Shown piece after piece: positions 53,352-62,240 of a stretch of DNA of 64,000 nt (positions within the stretch are counted from its first letter, which is position 1; each line of letters starts with the position of its first letter). The translations under genes and the position numbers were made by a program. This DNA comes from Symbiopectobacterium purcellii_A (lineage in GTDB: Bacteria; Pseudomonadota; Gammaproteobacteria; Enterobacterales; Enterobacteriaceae): positions 2,232,001-2,296,000 of the forward strand of contig NZ_CP189882.1 of the NCBI RefSeq assembly GCF_052050035.1. Reading direction: 5' to 3'. The notes beneath the pieces are model-generated. The model searched no databases, was not told the DNA's origin, and saw only the letters and a program-made list of their open reading frames with translations.

Positions 53352-54276
53352 GGGCGTAACCGCAGGCGAATTGCATATCGGTTTACAAACGTGGACATGC
53401 GCTCAACCTGGGGTAGCTATAACACTTTCCTTCGAGGAAGGCTCATCGGTGAGCCACGTTTGGCTGGAAGACGCTGGGTGGCGGGCTCTGTGTGAGCAGA
53501 TGCTGGGCACCGCTGAGGTGGCAACGGTGGATGGGGTATTGCTTGAGGATATTGCTGAGTGGGCGCTATCGCCGTTGCTGGCACAGTGCCAGGCCAGTAT
53601 GGTGCGGGAGAATGCGGCACCGAGCCCTTGTAGCGCGCTGTCCGAGCAATGGGTCGTCGTTTTTACCTGGCAAGTGGAACAGGTTGTTTTTAAGGCCGTG
53701 CTGTTTGGCAATACTGACGCTGGGTTTAAACATCTGCATGCGTTGATCGTGCCCGATGGTGTCCCCACTGGTCCATTGCCACCGTTGCGGTGTGCGCTGT
53801 ATGCCGGAGAGTGTGAGCTCCCGCTGTCTGTTTTACGGAGTCTGACGCGGGGGGATGGGATCGCAATACACCCGTATGGTGATTTACGTGCGGGGCATTT
53901 CGCCTTGTCGCCATTGTTGAAGCAGGCGGCGTATGTCCAGATAAACGGAGATAACACAATGCACTGTAGAGCGTTAGGCGCTGAGCTTGAAAATAGCGCT
54001 AGTGAAATACTGGATGAACCTCCTTGCGCCGAGTCCCTGTCAGTGGATCTTGCGGCGCTGCCGCAAAAATTGTTGGTTGAGGTCGGGCAGGTCACGCTGA
54101 CACTGGGATCGCTGCGAACGCTACAGGTGGGTGATACGGTGGCGGTGAACGCCGAGTTCTCTCCTGAAGCAACGCTGAAGTTGAATGGCCGAGCCATTGG
54201 TAAAGGTGCGCTGATTGGTTGCGGCGACCGCTTTTTGGTGCAAATCCGGCAATGGTATCTGACAGCACAAGATTGA
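53299..54276 (+). CDS. ssaQ: SctQ (SsaQ), T3SS sorting-platform/C-ring protein
   Basis: 325 residues, SsaQ length. The C-terminal SpoA domain spans about 250-322 (LLVEVGQVTLTLGSLRTLQV, LKLNGRAIGKGALIGCGDRF). It forms the pods under the export gate. The start at 53299 follows GGAGG. The gene contains a candidate internal start for a short form (next entry). Confidence 0.93.
   Translation: MLRTTQDTWNLAQHLLPEGVTAGELHIGLQTWTCAQPGVAITLSFEEGSSVSHVWLEDAGWRALCEQMLGTAEVATVDGVLLEDIAEWALSPLLAQCQASMVRENAAPSPCSALSEQWVVVFTWQVEQVVFKAVLFGNTDAGFKHLHALIVPDGVPTGPLPPLRCALYAGECELPLSVLRSLTRGDGIAIHPYGDLRAGHFALSPLLKQAAYVQINGDNTMHCRALGAELENSASEILDEPPCAESLSVDLAALPQKLLVEVGQVTLTLGSLRTLQVGDTVAVNAEFSPEATLKLNGRAIGKGALIGCGDRFLVQIRQWYLTAQD
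53959..54276 (+). CDS. SsaQ short form, internal translation start
   Basis: Within ssaQ, ATG at codon 221 (53959) has a GGAG site 8 bases upstream and would make a 105-residue C-terminal product containing the SpoA domain. Salmonella SsaQ is known to be made in long and short forms of similar size through an internal start. The match of size and position makes dual translation likely here; it is not proved by sequence alone. Confidence 0.65.
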   Translation: MHCRALGAELENSASEILDEPPCAESLSVDLAALPQKLLVEVGQVTLTLGSLRTLQVGDTVAVNAEFSPEATLKLNGRAIGKGALIGCGDRFLVQIRQWYLTAQD

Positions 54277-54370
54277 ACAGTGGTAGGGGAAAGATGGGGT
54301 GAATGCCCGGTAGGTGGGGCTGGTTTAGCCGAGGTATAAGGGGACGTCAACCCTATAGCGTGGAACTCAC

Positions 54371-55018
54371 ATGTCACTACCTGACTCTCCCTGGCAGTTA
54401 ATTGCGCTGCTGTTTGTGCTTTCGCTGCTGCCGCTCATTATTGTAATGGGAACCTCGTTTCTCAAACTGGCGGTGGTCTTTTCCATCTTGCGCAATGCCC
54501 TGGGGATCCAGCAGGTGCCACCAAATATGGCGCTGTATGGCCTTGCGTTGGTGCTATCGCTGTTTATCATGGCCCCGACGCTGCTGGCGGTAAAGGCGCA
54601 GTGGCATCCGGTTGCCGTTGAGGGCGAACCCGCCTGGATGAGCGGTTGGGATAGCCAGGCACTGACGCCCTATCGCCACTTTCTGATAAAAAACACTGAA
54701 GATAAGCAAGTGCACTATTTTCAGAACCTGATTGCGAAAACCTGGCCGGAAGAGGTGCGTCGCACAGTGAAGGACGACTCCTTACTCATTTTGCTGCCAG
54801 CGTTCACGGTCAGCCAATTGACCCAGGCGTTTCGTATCGGCTTATTGATATATTTGCCGTTTCTTGCGATTGACCTGCTGGTGTCCAATATCCTGCTGGC
54901 GATGGGGATGATGATGGTCTCACCCATGACCATCGCCTTACCGTTCAAACTGTTAATTTTTCTCTTGGCCGGCGGTTGGGACCTGATCCTTTCCCAGTTA
55001 GTACAGAGTTTCGTATGA
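54371..55018 (+). CDS. ssaR: SctR (SsaR), T3SS export apparatus
   Basis: 215 residues. LPLIIVMGTSFLKLAVVFSI and RNALGIQQVPPNMALYGLAL are the FliP/SctR signature, with four membrane segments. Part of the SctRST pore. A gap of 94 bases separates it from ssaQ; GGAA lies before ATG. Overlaps ssaS by ATGA. Confidence 0.96.
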   Translation: MSLPDSPWQLIALLFVLSLLPLIIVMGTSFLKLAVVFSILRNALGIQQVPPNMALYGLALVLSLFIMAPTLLAVKAQWHPVAVEGEPAWMSGWDSQALTPYRHFLIKNTEDKQVHYFQNLIAKTWPEEVRRTVKDDSLLILLPAFTVSQLTQAFRIGLLIYLPFLAIDLLVSNILLAMGMMMVSPMTIALPFKLLIFLLAGGWDLILSQLVQSFV

Positions 55019-55281
55019 ATGAAGCCACTCTGACGCACCTGATGACCCAACTGTTGTGGATCGTCTTGCTGACCTCAATGCCGATCATTGTTGTTGCGTG
55101 TGTTGTCGGCGTACTGGTTAGCCTGTTACAAGCGCTGACGCAGATACAGGATCAGACCCTGCAATTTATGATCAAACTGTTGGCCGTGGCGCTGATGCTG
55201 ATGGCGACTTATCACTGGCTTGGCGGCATCCTGCTGGGATATACACGCCAGGTGCTATTGCAAATAAGTGCGCATGCATGA
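55015..55281 (+). CDS. ssaS: SctS (SsaS), T3SS export apparatus
   Basis: 88 residues, two membrane helices (LLWIVLLTSMPIIVVACVVG and KLLAVALMLMATYHWLGGIL) joined by ALTQIQDQTLQF, the FliQ/SctS signature. Overlaps ssaR and ssaT by 4 bases each. Confidence 0.95.
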   Translation: MNEATLTHLMTQLLWIVLLTSMPIIVVACVVGVLVSLLQALTQIQDQTLQFMIKLLAVALMLMATYHWLGGILLGYTRQVLLQISAHA

Positions 55282-56051
55282 ATCTGGTGCTTAACGAAGA
55301 GATCGCGCATCTGGCTTTCCTGATGATGCGCCCACTGGGGATGACCCTACTGTTTCCGCTGTTGCAGGCAGGGAATCTGGGGTCGCCGTTAGTGAGAAAC
55401 GCGGTGTTGATGGCGATTGCATTGCCGATGCTGGCCGTGGTGCCTGTTCCCCAGGATATCGATGAGGGGTGGACATGGTTGAGCTATATTCCCGGTGAGT
55501 TGCTCATCGGACTGATATTGGGGTTCTGCGGTGCAATTCCTTTTTGGGCCGTGGATATGGCGGGATTTATTATCGATACACTGCGTGGTGCAACCATGAG
55601 TGCGGTATTCAACCCTGCGATGTCCGTCCAATCGTCGCTTTTTGGTTTGTTGTTCAGCCAGTTTCTCTGTGCGCTGTTTTTTATTAGCGGAGGGATCAAC
55701 CTGCACCTGAGTGTGCTGTATGACTCTTATCATTACCTACCGCCAGGCAACATGCTGGTGTTTAATCAGCAACTGTTGGATTTTATCAAGGTGGAGTGGC
55801 AAGCGCTCTATCACCTGTGTTTGAGCTTCTCCTTACCTGCCGTATTGGTGATGGTATTGGCGGATATGGCACTGGGGTTGTTGAATCGTTCGGCGCAGCA
55901 GTTGAACGTGTTCTTTCTGGCTATGCCCATCAAAAGCCTGTTGGTCTTGTTGTTGTTGATCGTGTCACTGCCCTATGCGTTGCACCACTATCTGGTGGAG
56001 AGTGAACACCTCTACCAGCATGTTTGCGAGTGGTTTGCTCAACATGAGTGA
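55278..56051 (+). CDS. ssaT: SctT (SsaT), T3SS export apparatus
   Basis: 257 residues, FliR/SctT family with about six hydrophobic segments; begins MNLVLNEEIAHLAFLMMRPL. The text VDMAGFIIDTLRGATMSAVF and NPAMSVQSSLFGLLFSQFLC is typical. Overlaps ssaU by 8 bases. Confidence 0.94.
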   Translation: MNLVLNEEIAHLAFLMMRPLGMTLLFPLLQAGNLGSPLVRNAVLMAIALPMLAVVPVPQDIDEGWTWLSYIPGELLIGLILGFCGAIPFWAVDMAGFIIDTLRGATMSAVFNPAMSVQSSLFGLLFSQFLCALFFISGGINLHLSVLYDSYHYLPPGNMLVFNQQLLDFIKVEWQALYHLCLSFSLPAVLVMVLADMALGLLNRSAQQLNVFFLAMPIKSLLVLLLLIVSLPYALHHYLVESEHLYQHVCEWFAQHE

Positions 56052-57117
56052 GAAAACGGAGCAGCCCACCCGAAAAAGGCGGCAGGATGGTGAAAAAGAG
56101 GGGCAGGTGATCAAAAGCGTTGAGCTGACCTCCGGCGCACAACTGCTCGCCTTATTTCTCTTTTTTCATTTTTTTTCCGATGTGCTCATACAAAACATCA
56201 CCTTGCTCATTCAGGAATCGGTACGCGTTATTAATGCCCCTTTCTCCTATGCGCTGGGCACCATCGTGCGTGCACTGGTGAAGGAGTGCGGTCTGGTGCT
56301 GATTTACCTGGGGGCGATGGTAAGCGTTGCCACCGTTTTCAGCGTGCTGATTCAAATCGGTTTTGTGGTTGCCAGTAAGGCGGTGGGCTTCAAGGGGAGC
56401 AAACTTAACCCGGTGAACAATCTTAAACAGATTGTGTCCTGGCGCAGCGTGGTTGAACTGCTCAAATCCTGTTTGAAAGTTATACTGCTGTGCACGATTT
56501 TTCTCCTGTTGTTTTATGGCTACGCGTCGACGTTTCGTGCGTTGCCTTATTGCGATCCTCTCTGTGCGTTACCCACATTCTCCGCCATCATGCGTTTTAT
56601 GTGGTTTGGCATGCTGGGCTTTTATCTGGTACTGGCAGTGGCGGATTATAGCTATCAGCGTTTTCATACGCTGAAGCAGCAACGCATGAGCAAGGAGGAC
56701 ATCAAACAGGAAAACAAGAACCGGGAAGGTGACCCTCATATTAAACAGCGTCGTCGTGCGCTACAGCACGAAGTGCAGAGCGGCAGTTTGGCACAAAACG
56801 TCAGGCAATCGGCGGTGATCGTGCGTAACCCCACCCATTTGGTGGTTTGTCTGGGATACGATCCCGAGACGATGCCTGTGCCGCGCGTGTTGGAGAAAGG
56901 CAGGGATGCTATGGCGCAACATATTGTTGAACTGGCGCAACGTGAGGCCATTCCGATGGTAGAGAACGTCCCTCTGGCGCGAACGCTGTTTTATGATGTG
57001 AAATGTGGCGAGCGTATCCCTGATGCACTTTTCGAACCGGTTGCCGCAATGCTGCGCATCGTCTTGCAGATCGATTACGCCTCTCGTGAGGATGTCGGTG
57101 GCGAGGAGCGTAACTGA
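56044..57117 (+). CDS. ssaU: SctU (SsaU), T3SS substrate-switch autoprotease
   Basis: 357 residues. Begins MSEKTEQPTRKRRQDGEKEG (FlhB/SctU signature), four membrane segments, then the cytoplasmic domain with self-cleavage site Asn262-Pro-Thr-His265 (RNPTHLVV). Cleavage between Asn and Pro allows the switch to translocators and effectors. It is the last gene of the T3SS operon. Confidence 0.96.
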   Translation: MSEKTEQPTRKRRQDGEKEGQVIKSVELTSGAQLLALFLFFHFFSDVLIQNITLLIQESVRVINAPFSYALGTIVRALVKECGLVLIYLGAMVSVATVFSVLIQIGFVVASKAVGFKGSKLNPVNNLKQIVSWRSVVELLKSCLKVILLCTIFLLLFYGYASTFRALPYCDPLCALPTFSAIMRFMWFGMLGFYLVLAVADYSYQRFHTLKQQRMSKEDIKQENKNREGDPHIKQRRRALQHEVQSGSLAQNVRQSAVIVRNPTHLVVCLGYDPETMPVPRVLEKGRDAMAQHIVELAQREAIPMVENVPLARTLFYDVKCGERIPDALFEPVAAMLRIVLQIDYASREDVGGEERN

Positions 57118-57283
57118 CAGGCAAAAAAAAGACTGGGCCAAGGTACGGTGCCGGTCAAAGCGCAAAGAGAACCATAATGGAGTTGTGCTCTTTGCAAAAT
57201 CGATACGAATCGTGCGCTTACTGACTGTCAGCGTGCGTATTAAATCCCTGGTGCAGGCCACAATTGGTCAAGAGATTTTCATA

Positions 57284-57307
57284 CAGCCTTATCCCGATAA
57301 GCAGGCT
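57284..57307 (+). terminator. Candidate terminator after ssaU
   Basis: AGCCTTATC pairs with GATAAG-AGGCT (one bulged base). It lies 166 bases after the ssaU stop and before IS481. The T run that follows is weak (GTATTTGTTG). Confidence 0.4.
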
Positions 57308-57923
57308 GGTGTATTTGTTGTATAACGTGTATTAGTCGCGACTTGATCTGACACATAACCTTGAAAGGTTGAGAGTTACCGGTTTTGATATGGGTGTCTA
57401 ATCCTTAAACAAAACGCGAGGTAACTCTCATGCTTCATACTAACAATCACATCATCAAACACAAAGCCGGCCTGCTCAATCTCGCCGAAGAACTTGGTAA
57501 CGTATCAAAAGCCTGCAAGATCATGGGCGTGTCGCGCGACACGTTTTACCGTTATCAGGAACTGGCTGCTGAAGGTGGCATCGATGCACTGGTTAACCAG
57601 AACCGCCGGGTTCCCAACCTGAAGAACCGCGCCGACGAAGCCACTGAACGCGCGGTTGTTGAATATGCCGTTGAGTTCCCGGCCCACGGGCAGCACCGGA
57701 CCAGTAATGAGCTGCGTAAAAAAGGCGTATTTATCTCCGGCAGCGGCGTGCGGTCCATCTGGCAACGGCACGATCTGGAGAACTTCCGTAAACGCCTGAA
57801 GGCGCTTGAGGAAAAAGTTGCCAGAGAAGGCATCGTGCTTACCGATGTCCAAATCGCAGCGCTGGAGAAAAAGGCGCATGATGATGAGGCCAGCGGCGAA
57901 ATCGAGACGGCTCATCCGGGTTA

Positions 57924-59001
57924 TAGCCAAGCGACTTAATTTTGATTACACCATATGGACTGAGAACAAACTCTCTGTATCGCAACCCATCTCTCTTTTT
58001 TTGCTTTTTGCTTGTGCCCATTTATGCTCAATTGGGTTAAGATCTGGCGAATATGTAGGGCTTTGTTGAATAATTTAAGATACTGATTTATATAAGCATT
58101 ATAAAATTTCAGCGACTAATTTTTCCTCTCGGAATGCTTTTTATTGTGCTAACTATTTGATTTGTCGTTCTAACAAAATACATTCTCTGTAAATGCATTC
58201 TAACTAAAGAAGATGTAAATCAAACGGTTAAATTATTCAACAAAGCCAATATGTAGGCAAATACTCCACCATATACCCTGCATCGATGATGACTTGTTGA
58301 ATATTATGTTTTTTGTGAAAAGTGGCATTGTCCATCATGATTACACTGTTTTTAGGGAGTACTGGGATAAGGACTTGTGTGACCCAGGCATAGAAAACAT
58401 CGCTGTTAATATTGATATCAAATAATCCGATAGCAAACAGCGTTGTGCCTAATAAAGCGCCGATAACATTTGTTCTTCCCCTAGCTCCCCAGTTCTTCAG
58501 GCCAAAACACCGTTGACCTTTTGGGGAATAGCCGTGAGTCCGTGGGGCATCGTGTGAAAAACCACTTTCATCAATAAAAACAATAGGTTTACCTTCTTTT
58601 TCATACTGTTGTTTTTTTTGTTGAAATCCCTGCCGGGCGTTTTCGTCGGCTTTCGGATGACGTAGAGTTTTTTTTATAGGTCAATCCCAGCTTTTTAAGC
58701 GCTTGCCAAATGGCCTTCTGACAAACGCCAAAACGCTCTGCACGTTCTTTTTGGTAAGCATCTGGATATTGTTCAACATCTTTTATCAACTCGGATTTAT
58801 CGATCTTTCGCTGACGCGTGGTCGATGCTTTTGACTCTATTTGATTAATCCAACGCGATACAGAGGCAGGGCCAATCCGAAATTGCTTCGCTGTTTCTCG
58901 GATACTCAACCCTTCGTTTTTCCGTGTAGATATCACTTTACGTCTAAAATCAATTGAATAGCTCATTTAAATAATGTAATCAAAATTAAGTCGTTTAGCT
59001 A
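57924..59001 (-). mobile_element. IS630-family element, copy 5, containing a 189-bp MITE
   Basis: TA duplications at 57922-57923 and 59002-59003 inside the IS481 transposase. 1078 bp = 880 + 189 + 9. The MITE cuts the DDE part near the last catalytic Glu (between the YLPTYSP and SPDLNPIE region), so the copy is inactive. Confidence 0.95.
58059..58247 (+). mobile_element. 189-bp MITE (type B), in IS630 copy 5
   Basis: 189 bp with GGCTTTGTTGAATAATTTAA repeats and 9-bp duplications AATATGTAG at 58050-58058 and 58248-58256. One base different by eye from the copy at 29946-30134. Confidence 0.94.
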
Positions 59002-59115
59002 TATCTCGGGTCGCAGGACACCTTCTACGTTGGCAATCTGAAAGCGGTGGGCCGTATCTACCAGCAGACGTTCGTGGATACGTACTCGAAAGTGGCACAC
59101 TGCAAGCTTTATACG

Positions 59116-60216
59116 CCCCATTCCCAGTCGAAATGCAACAAAGTGACCCACTGGCCAGAGTCGGATAAAATCACCGTTCTGGCCCTACTGGAGATCCCGT
59201 TGCATGCAGGGAAAACATCTGACTCACAAAGAACGGTTCTACATCGAAAAGCGGCGTGGTGATGGGGTTAACCAGGCCACCATCGCCCGGGAACTGGAGC
59301 TTCCTCGTTCTACCATCAGCAGGGAACTCAGACGCAATACCGACGCCGCTTTCAACGGGGTCTATTCCTGCAGAAGGGCCGAAACGTTGGCCAGAGGGCG
59401 GCGGCAGAAAACACGGACGGACAGCGTGATTAACCAGCTTGAACCGCACATTCAGGACGTTATCAGAACGGCGCTGTCTACCCACACCTCACCTGAGGTC
59501 ATCAGTGGGCGCCTGGTCCTGGAATTTGGCCTGTCCGTCAGCAAGAACTCGCTCTATCGCTATATCCAGCAGGAGCGCCGGGCCGGCGGTGAGCTGTATC
59601 AGCAGCTCCCTCATCGGGGTAAACGGTATAACTATCAGACCGATGAGAACAAACGCGGTCCTATTCCCAACCGTGTTGGCATTGAGCAGCGGCCGGCCGT
59701 TGCTGACCTCAAGCAGGAACCCGGGCATTTCGAGATTGACACCATCTTTGGCAAAGATCAGAAATCATTCCTGCTGACGGTGGTCGATAAAGCCGTCAAG
59801 CTGGTCATCATTCGCAAACTGCCCAACAAGCGAGCAGAGACAGTGGTAGCGGCCTTCAGGGACATCGTTGCCAATACCTTCTGCGAGTTTAAAACCCTGA
59901 CTGCTGACAACGGTTCTGAATTTTCCCAGCACGGGGAAATTACAAAAGTCACGGGGGCACCGGTCTACTTTGCCCGGCCATATCATTCCTGGGAACGCGG
60001 GTTGAATGAGCATACCAACGGGCTGATACGGCGTTTTTACCCGAAGGGAACGGACTTCAATTATGTCACCCATCGCAAGGTTGCAGCACTCGAACACCTG
60101 CTCAATACGCGAGGCCGAAAATCGCTGGGTTATCGTTCTCCAAATGAGGTATTTTTAACGCACTTACAGGCGGCATAATGCCCTACCGTTTTGTTGCGTT
60201 TCGACTGGGAATGGGG
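59116..60216 (+). mobile_element. IS30-family element, copy 3 (diverged, 1101 bp)
   Basis: Terminal repeats CCCCATTCCCAGTCGAAATG (left) and the complement of CCCCATTCCCAGTCGAAACG (right), close to those of copies 1 and 2 but with a distinct base change. No clear direct repeat in the flanks (TTTATACG and CCGTTATG); left is IS481, right an IS5-like remnant. Same length as copy 2. Confidence 0.9.
59204..60178 (+). CDS. IS30-family transposase (diverged lineage)
   Basis: 324 residues, collinear with copy 2 but clearly different (for example RRQKTRTDSVINQLEPHIQD against RRHKPLPNNAFYPLEPHIQN). Catalytic motifs HFEIDTIFGKDQ, LTADNGSEF and LNEHTNGLIRRFYP are intact. It represents a second IS30 lineage, perhaps acquired separately. 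Confidence 0.93.
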   Translation: MQGKHLTHKERFYIEKRRGDGVNQATIARELELPRSTISRELRRNTDAAFNGVYSCRRAETLARGRRQKTRTDSVINQLEPHIQDVIRTALSTHTSPEVISGRLVLEFGLSVSKNSLYRYIQQERRAGGELYQQLPHRGKRYNYQTDENKRGPIPNRVGIEQRPAVADLKQEPGHFEIDTIFGKDQKSFLLTVVDKAVKLVIIRKLPNKRAETVVAAFRDIVANTFCEFKTLTADNGSEFSQHGEITKVTGAPVYFARPYHSWERGLNEHTNGLIRRFYPKGTDFNYVTHRKVAALEHLLNTRGRKSLGYRSPNEVFLTHLQAA

Positions 60217-60301
60217 CCGTTATGAAAAAACGGCAAGAAACTATCTAGCAATGGTGAAACTGGGCTGCATCCGCTTGTTTTACGCCCGGTTACGTAATTA
60301 A
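60217..60301 (+). pseudogene. IS5-family (IS427-like) transposase C-terminal remnant
   Basis: Right after IS30 copy 3 the frame reads YEKTARNYLAMVKLGCIRLF then YARLRN and TAA (60299-60301). I recognise this as the end of a common IS5-family transposase different from the others here. Only 28 codons remain. Confidence 0.6.
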
Positions 60302-60722
60302 GGGACACAGCCTAGAGTTGCAGCAAGTAGCGCCGGTGATACCCCAAGAGGTGCGGTAAGGCAAGCGGCTTCATATTCCCACGCTTCAGTAAACCCTGGA
60401 TCGATGAGAATCTTGGCGTGATTCACTCAATGGTTGACGAGTTTCTGGATGGACAGATTGACCATCACATCCTGTAGTTGACCGCACATCTGGCCAGGTA
60501 CCGTAAGCGATCGCGCTGACAATCGTAAGGGAAGGCCGTAGGGATGAGGAATGGGCAAAGACCTAGGAAGATTCGGCCAAATAGAGTAGGGCAAAACAAC
60601 AGACCGAGAGTGCCATACCACCGACCGTTTCTCCATGAAAACGATGTAAGGTCATTAAGTTTCAATTCAAACAACGCATTGTCTTCTCAGCGTACGTTTT
60701 CGTTTCATTCGCCCTCGAACTC
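60302..60722. other. Unassigned decayed sequence
   Basis: About 420 bases with no convincing gene. Open frames are short and have no recognised motifs. It lies between two IS remnants, so it is probably debris of lost elements and genes. Confidence 0.4.
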
Positions 60723-60917
60723 TTACCATAAGCGTAAGCACACCGTTACAAATCAGTGCGTGAGCGGTTGTAAAATAACTGGAAAGAGAAAATGGGCTAT
60801 CATCGGCTGAAACGGGCATGCTCCAGTTAAAAACTCTGCAGGGTGGTCATCTGAATCGCGTAACAGTCGCCTCCCCAGAGACGAAGTAATCACAGATTCT
60901 GATTTTTCAACAAAGCC
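60723..60917 (+). mobile_element. Degenerate 3' remnant of an IS903-like element
   Basis: Similar by eye to the last part of IS903 (ACCATAAGCGTAAGCAC, AATCAGTGCGTGAGCGG, GGGCTATCATCGGCTGAAAC) and ends with CAGATTCTGATTTTTCAAC followed by AAAGCC, an IS903 end with one base lost. Many substitutions and a deletion mark it as much older than the intact copy at 8460-9515. Confidence 0.72.
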
Positions 60918-60931
60918 ATAAAGGAGTTCAA

Positions 60932-61660
60932 ATGAGTAACGAGTTTTTATCAGAACAGGGGAAAAATAATCATATAGTTGATTTTATTGAAAAAAAACTC
61001 AAAAAATATGGGGGTGTAAAATATGCCTTTTTAATACTAAAAAAACAAAGAATGGATGACATAATTGTATTCAGTAATGTTGCCGACTATTTTTCAGATG
61101 TTTATCTGAAAAACTCATACCAGCATATAGACCCCATAATTGCCATTTGTTTGAATCGTGTTTCACCCCTCTTTTGGGACAAAAACCTTATAATTAATTC
61201 AAAATGGCACATTCCTAAATCTGTTGATACGATTCAACCTTACCACTCTTTAGCCGATGGACAGACTTTTATTTTACATTGCCCAGGAAGCATCATGGCA
61301 TTACTGTCATTGTATGCTAATGAAATTCAGAATCCTGAAATCGTTAATGCAATAAAACAGGATAAATATGAAATCCAAGGAATATTGATCCAATGTTATG
61401 AATTGCTTACTCTCCTTTATGAGAAACAAGAAGATAAAAACTGTCAATATGTTGACCTCACTAGACGTGAGAAGGAAATACTTTACTGGATCAGCCAGGG
61501 TAAGACATATTCGGAGACTTCCATTATCCTTAATATTGCCGTCAGTACGGTCAAGTTTCATGTTGCCAATGTTGTCAAAAAACTGGGTGTTAACAATGCT
61601 AAACACGCGATCAAATTGTGCGAAGAAATGAAACTTGTTCCAGATATGTCAGGAAAATAA
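60932..61660 (+). CDS. LuxR-type quorum-sensing regulator
   Basis: 242 residues. N-terminal autoinducer-binding domain (about 18-165) with the conserved Y-x8-D-P spacing (VYLKNSYQHIDPI), a tryptophan in SPLFWDK and Gly in SLADGQTF. C-terminal LuxR helix-turn-helix (about 177-235, LTRREKEILYWISQGKTYSE, STVKFHVANVVKKLGVNNAK). The usual Trp57 (TraR numbering) is Phe here. It is AT-rich compared with the backbone, suggesting transfer. No luxI gene is near, so it is an orphan in this window. AGGAG lies 6 bases upstream of the ATG, just after an IS903 remnant. Confidence 0.85.
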   Translation: MSNEFLSEQGKNNHIVDFIEKKLKKYGGVKYAFLILKKQRMDDIIVFSNVADYFSDVYLKNSYQHIDPIIAICLNRVSPLFWDKNLIINSKWHIPKSVDTIQPYHSLADGQTFILHCPGSIMALLSLYANEIQNPEIVNAIKQDKYEIQGILIQCYELLTLLYEKQEDKNCQYVDLTRREKEILYWISQGKTYSETSIILNIAVSTVKFHVANVVKKLGVNNAKHAIKLCEEMKLVPDMSGK

Positions 61661-61674
61661 AGTTGTATCATATT

Positions 61675-61704
61675 TATCCATATCCATATCCATATCCATA
61701 TCTA
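61675..61704 (+). repeat. Hexanucleotide tandem repeat TATCCA
   Basis: Four perfect copies of TATCCA and a fifth with one change, in the 55-base gap between luxR and the convergent GNAT gene. Could vary in number by slippage. Confidence 0.93.
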
Positions 61705-61715
61705 TCATCTGTTGT

Positions 61716-62240
61716 TTACTGCGGTTCGCGCCAGATTGGATATAGAGGCGGAAAGCCCTCAATGCCAAGCGGCTGTCCTGCATCGCTATAACCAAGTCGC
61801 CTCATCAGTGTTCGCATGCTAAATCTTGTACATTCGGCGTAGCATGGGTATTTATCCCTATCAAGAATTGTATTCAGCTCACTGAATAATCTGTTGACGA
61901 GGCAATTTCCTCGATGTGCACGCTGTACTGCAACGAGGAATACATAGTAATGGGGAGGATTAGCGGGATGATAATGATCAAGCCCGTTCATAAACGCCGC
62001 TACGCTTAGATAATCCGATCCACATTGCTGGCGAAGCTGAGCATCAAGGGCCTCGTTTTCTTTATAGGTCATATTCGCCAGTTCTGGACGGAAATAGACT
62101 AATACACCAGCATCATTTTCATCAATAAGCGTTCCACCGTAATCTTTGGCAAGATTAACATAAATACGGAAAAACCGCCGCATGGTTTCCAGACGCAAAC
62201 GCGGATCCGGGCCAGTAAATGCAAATTTCAATACCGGATC
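61716..62240 (-). pseudogene. GNAT-family acetyltransferase, N-terminus removed by MITE
   Basis: The frame enters from the MITE (DPVLKFAFTGPDPRLRLETM) and ends at 61716. The acetyl-CoA-binding region is VFLVAVQRAHRGNCLVNRLF, with MRTLMRRLGYSDAG near the end. Related proteins start about 20-30 residues earlier, and the only start here is a TTG at 62231 without a ribosome site, so the gene is probably truncated. Substrate unknown. It converges with luxR. Confidence 0.65.

Larger units (their letters stand above)
57328..59115 (+). mobile_element. IS481-family element, split by IS630 and cut by IS30
   Basis: Left end near TGTATTAGTCGCGACTTGAT (exact end uncertain). The element is interrupted by IS630 copy 5 at 57924-59001 and stops at 59115, where IS30 copy 3 begins. 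The right part of the element is missing, and sequence past IS30 belongs to another IS. Confidence 0.75.
57430..59115 (+). pseudogene. IS481-family transposase, split and truncated
   Basis: ATG 57430 begins MLHTNNHIIKHKAGLLNLAE with a helix-turn-helix (NVSKACKIMGVSRDTFYRYQ). The frame is broken at HPG/Y by IS630, and continues at 59004 as LGSQDTFYVGNLKAVGRIYQ and QTFVDTYSKVAHCKLYT, reaching the first catalytic Asp region. It then ends at the IS30 border, so the remaining DDE core is lost. Confidence 0.85.

Noticed and set aside
33949..57117. T3SS being of the SPI-1 or Ysc type
   Set aside because: Gene order, SsrAB-type regulators, SpiC, SsaM, SseBCD and the 71-residue needle all match SPI-2, not SPI-1 or Ysc.
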